From positions 3,794,001-3,858,000 of the forward strand of contig NC_066601.1 of NCBI RefSeq assembly GCF_905475345.1: DNA of 64,000 bases, written 5' to 3'. A program made the position numbers and the translations under genes. The stretch comes from Vespula vulgaris (Eukaryota; Arthropoda; Insecta; Hymenoptera; Vespidae). Each line of letters starts with the position of its first letter. The first letter of the stretch is position 1. Positions 59,301 through 64,000 of this stretch are shown here, piece after piece. The notes beneath the pieces were generated by a model. It made no database searches. It saw nothing but the letters and a program-made list of their open reading frames with translations, and was not told where the DNA came from.

Positions 59301-61210
59301 TAAACATCGCAATTATCGTAGCTTTTAGTTTCATTTTATTACTTTCTTTATACGTAAATATACTTCAATGGGTATTCGATGCGTTCTCAATTGATATAAT
59401 TTATATAGAACAGGCGAACGGGTTTTTTAACCGTAGAGAACAGTCACGAGCGTTATATCGTTTTGATACGAAATCAAAATTTACTTTCGATTAGTACAAA
59501 GCTTGATATGTCGATCGTTATCGTTATCGTTTAAGCGTGAAGCACATTGTTTTTCCTTTTGTCGTTGGTGATTTTTAGAATAGAGAAAGAAAAAGAAATT
59601 TATTTTTTAACGAGAGATCTTTAAGGGTCAAAGTTCATCGCTTGAAATAGTACGTTCGTACGATTGTTTCTCTTTCTCTCTTCTTTTGCAATGATTCAAC
59701 GATAGATGCGTCGAGTGATTCGTGTTTTTGGGTGCGATATATTCTTGAATATCCTTGAAAGAAATTGACTCTTCTGGAACGACAAAGTTGACCTCCGACC
59801 CATGAAAGCAATCGTTGTTCATTCTACTGGGGCTTATCAATGACTCGAACCATATCTGTATCGTTTACCACGAAGCAAACGTAGTTCTTGGCGAATCGCC
59901 CGTCGCCGTTTTGCCTTGGTATTCCGAGGTCAGACAAAAGCTTCGTTTCCAAAATATACCGGCTCTTCTCGTCCCGTCCAACATGCATATGTAGAAAAGA
60001 GAAAACGAGCAATTCAGGGCCGTACTTTAAAACCTTTTCTATTTTCATCGTTTCTTTACGCTCGATTGCTTTAGTTTTTATTTCGTTCTTGTCTCCTTTG
60101 TCCTTTAACGAAATCATATTTCGCGAGAGAAAAGAGGTTTCTTTTTCTTTGCTCTTCTCTCCTTTTTCTTTTTCCCCCTTCATCTTCGTAATAATTCTGT
60201 TTGTCTTTACGAATCCTCGAAACGTCATTTCTATCCTTTTTCTCTTTTTGTTCGATTCTTTGAAATATATCCCGATGTATCATAAAAGTTATTGCTATTC
60301 GATGGTCAGAAATATTTCTATGATATTCTATGATATTTCTATGTCACATTTCGAGTGGATTAATCCAACTAACGTTACAATCGATAAAACGATAATAAAT
60401 TTGACGAAGACAAGATTGGGAGATCTTAAATAAGAATAGAGAGTTTATACGAGATTAGATCACGTTTTACTCGAGACTATGTATCGCATTGCGAGGTCTT
60501 TCATTGTTGAAATCTTTTGATCCGATCGTTTGTATATTTCTCTTAAAGCAGATTTATTATGGACTTTGGTCGAAAAGATCTGAAGTAGTCTATCGCGATG
60601 TCACTGTGAGATCAGACGTCGGGTGACGTTGGTGAACGAATATAGACAGGAGCTGTTGAGTCCCCTACTCTTCGGAAAGAGAAAGAGAAAGAGAGAAAAT
60701 GGAAGAGGCTGATGTTGTTCACAGTAGATAGATAGATATTAGTATGGGTGATGGTGGTGGTGGTGGTGGGTGAATGGCACGCGACGATGTAACACAAAAT
60801 TGGTCGAGTCGGATGATTATGATGATTGTTGTTGGCTCGTTCGACGAAGAAGAGGAAGAAGAGGAGGGAAAAGAGACTACAAAAGTTTTCGTTGAAGAAG
60901 CAAAATCAAGAATTTTCATTCGTGACAAAAATCATTGACGAGTTACCTCTTTCTCTCTCTCTCTTTCTCTCTTTTTCTCCCTTTCTCTTTGTTTCTCTTT
61001 TTCTGTCGAATTTGATCTCTTTCTCTCTCTCTCTCTCTCTCCCTTTCATATTCTTTTAATCATCCTTGTGACATCATATCTATCATATTCGTCGCGATGT
61101 GTACGTATGCGTGTGTGTCCCGTCGAGATACGTAAGAGATCATTTTCCTTCGTGTTTTCCTTCGATGTTTCATTCGATATCGATCGGTGATCGATCTTTG
61201 GGAAATCACG
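56200..61210. other. Presumed intron or intergenic DNA, segment 5
   Basis: No supported exon. TC arrays lie at 56240-56262 and 56342-56367, T-rich runs at 57240-57370, and TC runs at 60952-61045. Islands of interest are a bulged 15-base-pair hairpin at 57449-57489, a mixed segment at 58070-58350, and overlapping long frames at 59628-60433. A TGACATCA element (61069-61076) lies about 140 bases before the ATG at 61211 and could belong to a promoter for that exon. Confidence 0.45.
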
Positions 61211-61293
61211 ATGCATGCTGGAATGAGAAGTGCCTTTTTAGATTTAACGATATTGCCACGAAGACAACGTAAATCATCCGAGCATAAGAACAG
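61211..61293 (+). CDS. Candidate short alternative first coding exon (partial)
   Basis: An ATG with A at -3 opens 27 codons plus two bases ending at a strong donor (CAG|GTAAGG, GT at 61294), thus phase 2. The peptide starts MHAGMRSAFLDLTILPRR and continues with a basic, Ser-containing stretch. The surrounding sequence from about 61080 is of mixed composition, with TGACATCA upstream at 61069-61076. I do not recognise it. Its phase equals that of the candidate exon ending at 23790, so both could splice to the same downstream exon as alternative N-termini of one gene. The pairing is inference; no shared exon is inside the window. Confidence 0.38.
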
Positions 61294-61845
61294 GTAAGGG
61301 ACCGATCGATTCTCCTCTCGATATTTTCATCGACTCCTCCTCTTTTTCCTCTTCTTTTGCTTCTTCTTCTTCTTCTTCTTCTTCTTCTTCCTTTTTAACA
61401 CCGTTAAATTTTATTTTTAGTCAGACAATACCAAACTCTGCTCTGTTATCTCGATAAAATACGATTCGATAAATCGATTTGTCGATAACCGATATAATCC
61501 AATAATTGAATCGATGATTTGTAGCTATCTAAAACATTACGGTGTATATCTATATTTGCTTTTTCCCTTCTTCTTTTTTTTTTCTTTTTTTCTTTCTTTT
61601 TGTCTTCCTTCCTTCCTTCCTTCCTTCCTTCCTTTCTTTTCTCTCTCTCGATTTGTAAACTTTCAATTTCGAGAACGTTTTTTCAAGCTTTGCTATAAAT
61701 AGAGAGTTTGAGAAGAGTGGCGAAATCGAACGTGTCCGATATAAAGTTGGTTCAAGTAAGCCTCCGCCATCTAACGCAAGCTTAAAGAAACCGATAAGCC
61801 AAGAAAGCTTTCGAGCTTTTCTAATATTTTCTCGTCCGACATGTA

Positions 61846-61877
<32 letters not shown>

Positions 61878-63935
61878 TACATACTTATGAGTTTGTATCT
61901 TTAGAGAGTATATATTTATACATGTATGTATATATAAATATACATATATATATTATATATGTATATAAATACATACATACATACATACATATATATATAA
62001 AAAGTTAATGTTACCTATACCTACTCTTCTTTTTATTACGAGCTGAAACGTTGGACGTGCCAGCCCATGCAAAATTGCTTCTTTCCGTTTGTCCGTTGTC
62101 AAACAATTTGCAAACTTTAACTTTATAAAGTTAACCATCATTGATCGGAGTTTACGAAGATCGTTCGTTTCCTCGAGAAAGTTTCGCGAATGCGTAGAAA
62201 CATTAATACAACGGATAGCATTCGAGAGAAAGAGGGGCAACTGAACCTTGCAGTATTGACCCAGGTCAGAGGTTGCCTGCAGGTAATCACGATGTTCTCT
62301 ACCTCTCTACCGTTGTTGAAACGAGCGTACCTCTGCATTCTCGTTCTTGTGTTGTACACACGTAGTGTTGTACGCATGCAGTGTTTGTTCTCTCACGTCA
62401 TACTCGTTTTCGCGTTATCAAAATACCGTCATTTTCTTTAGACTATCAATCGTGAAAAATACGATAATTTTTTTACGAAGAAAAACAATAATATTTTTTC
62501 GTCATCGAAATGATTCAGTCGATGATAATTTTCTTCTCCTTTTTTTTCTCCTTTTTCTTTCCCCATGGTTTTTGTTTTATTCATTTTTTTATTTCTTTCT
62601 TTATTTATTTATGCATTTATTTATTTATTTATTTGGAATGGAAAAATATGTGCGAAGAGCCCCCTCCCATAACCTTTACATTCTCTACAAGTTTTTCTGC
62701 AAACGATGTCAATGATACAGAATCGAGTTTCTCACTAGGTCGTCGAACGTGTGTATGACTTGGTAGTAATATAATCGCGTTGCAACAACCACCTTCTTTT
62801 GTATTAATCGATAGGAATTGTATTTATCGCGATAAAGATCTTGCACGTTTTATTTTCTTTTTCCTTCTTTTTTTTCTTTTTTTATCGAAACGGGACATTT
62901 ATCATTGGAATAATTTCATTCGATATTTTTGAAAATCTTGACGAGGACGATTGATTCGTAATAATCTTTTTTTCTTTTTGTTTTTATCGAAAACTTTGAT
63001 CGCGTATGTCTTTTTGTATTTTTATTTTAAATTTTTAATTGAAATTATTATCGATTCTTATAAAAATATTCTCTATATGTATTAAGAATTAATTACGACT
63101 AGTGATCTCTAGAAAAATGTTAGTAGGAAAAAAGGGAGGGTTGTTTTTCATGATCGTGTACATGATCGTCCACTGTAAATATCTAGATCAAGTTGGTGTA
63201 GAGCATGATATACGTATAATTGCGTGGTACACTCGTTACTCTGAAAACTGTTCGCAATGCGAGCTATATGCTTGCTATTTTATCGATATTTTCTTCGATG
63301 ACACTTTTTCCTTTTTTTCTTTTTTTTTTCAGGAATACAGAGATACATACGTACAAGTACCATTTTGCGAACGTATCTAATTTGACGAATATTCGATATT
63401 CATATATCATTATATTTTAATCGACGATATTATCATCTACCGTAGAATAATTAAACATTGAAACTACATCAATATTTTAACAATTCCTTTTTAAATATTA
63501 AACATATTAATCTCAAAACAAATTCTGACGATACTTATAGTATTATTAATCCCATTGATATCGATATTCACTATATTCCAAAATATCGAGAATACCTATA
63601 TAATTAATCACATTATTATAATTTTTTTGTTACTAACAGCTCGATGATAGCAATGCTCTAAAAAAAAAGAAGGAAAGAAAAAAAAATATATATATATATA
63701 TTAAAATTTTTACAACACGGATTAATCAGAGAGTAATATAATTTTTCTTATGGCGATAATATCGAATTAATAACGATACTATTATTGACACGTTCCGTCT
63801 GTAGGGAATGTCGATGCAGGATTAGCTCGTGGTACACATGCCGTGCGTGTTCTCTCGATCTCGAATAGTGGAACAGGGCCGTGAGAGAGAGAAAGGGTGG
63901 GAGAAACAGAGAGAAAGAGAGAGAGAGGGAGAGGG
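61294..63935. other. Presumed intron or intergenic DNA, segment 6
   Basis: No supported exon. Repeats: CTT/TTC at 61359-61390, (TTCC)n at 61607-61632, (TC)n at 61846-61872, ATAC/AT runs at 61910-62000, and TTTA units at 62598-62634. A pyrimidine tract followed by CAG at 63302-63332 looks like a splice acceptor but leads to no convincing exon. CCGCCATCTA at 61764-61773 is a partial CTCF-type core. Confidence 0.5.
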
Positions 63936-64000
63936 AGGGTGAGGATGAGGATGAGGATGAGGGTGAGGGTGAGGGTGAGGGTAAGGGTGAGGGTGAGGGA
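63936..64000 (+). repeat. GAGGAT/GAGGGT hexamer minisatellite, cut by the window end
   Basis: Hexamer units GAGGAT change to GAGGGT after the first few copies. From 63961 there are seven GGG runs spaced by three bases, a textbook intramolecular G-quadruplex pattern. The array is still running at the last base, so its full length is unknown. Confidence 0.9.

Noticed and set aside
63302..63420. Long pyrimidine tract plus CAG resembling a splice acceptor, followed by a short frame
   Set aside because: T-rich tracts ending in AG are frequent here, and the following frame is AT-rich with no protein resemblance.
1..64000. CRISPR arrays, rRNA, intact transposase or retroviral genes
   Set aside because: The direct repeats are simple microsatellites without spacers, and no open frame shows transposase, reverse transcriptase or capsid motifs.

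Overview
This looks like nuclear DNA from an insect, most likely a hymenopteran (bee, wasp or ant). The evidence is AT-rich sequence in which CpG and TCGA/CGAT words stay common, very dense short tandem repeats ((TC)n, (AT)n, (CTT)n, (ACAG)n, homopolymer T/A), spliceosomal introns with GT/AG ends, and one clearly insect-type gene. The order and species cannot be fixed from the window. There is no sign of a bacterial operon, CRISPR array, rRNA, complete tRNA, phage or intact transposase.

Only one gene is certain. The plus-strand gene for the U1 small nuclear ribonucleoprotein 70 kDa protein (U1-70K, SNRNP70/snRNP-U1-70K) lies at 7337-12032. Seven coding exons join in perfect frame to give 408 residues. 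Its promoter side (7021-7336) holds a full CTCF consensus match. Its large fourth intron contains one and probably two cassette exons that would put an early stop into the RRM; they look like poison exons for self-limiting splicing control.

From 15.2 to 23.6 kb comes a long series of GA, CTT, ACT, GGA and CAG repeats, interrupted by GC-richer, promoter-like cores (15.78-15.94, 17.30-17.56 and 22.37-22.50 kb). It ends in a GC-rich candidate first coding exon (ATG 23621, donor at 23790/23791) of a gene I do not recognise. A second short candidate first exon (ATG 61211, donor at 61293/61294) ends in the same splice phase. A working hypothesis is that both are alternative N-terminal exons of one large gene whose shared exons lie to the right of the window. 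In that case most of 23.8-64 kb is intron.

The rest (1-7 kb, 12.6-15 kb and 24-64 kb) is apparently non-coding and dominated by simple repeats. It contains islands of complex sequence with hairpins, motif clusters or unusually long open frames (6.4, 41.8, 46.1, 47.4, 52.8-53.7, 55.8, 57.4 and 59.7-60.2 kb), which are reported as findings. Most long open frames outside the named exons are translations of simple repeats and are not annotated as genes.
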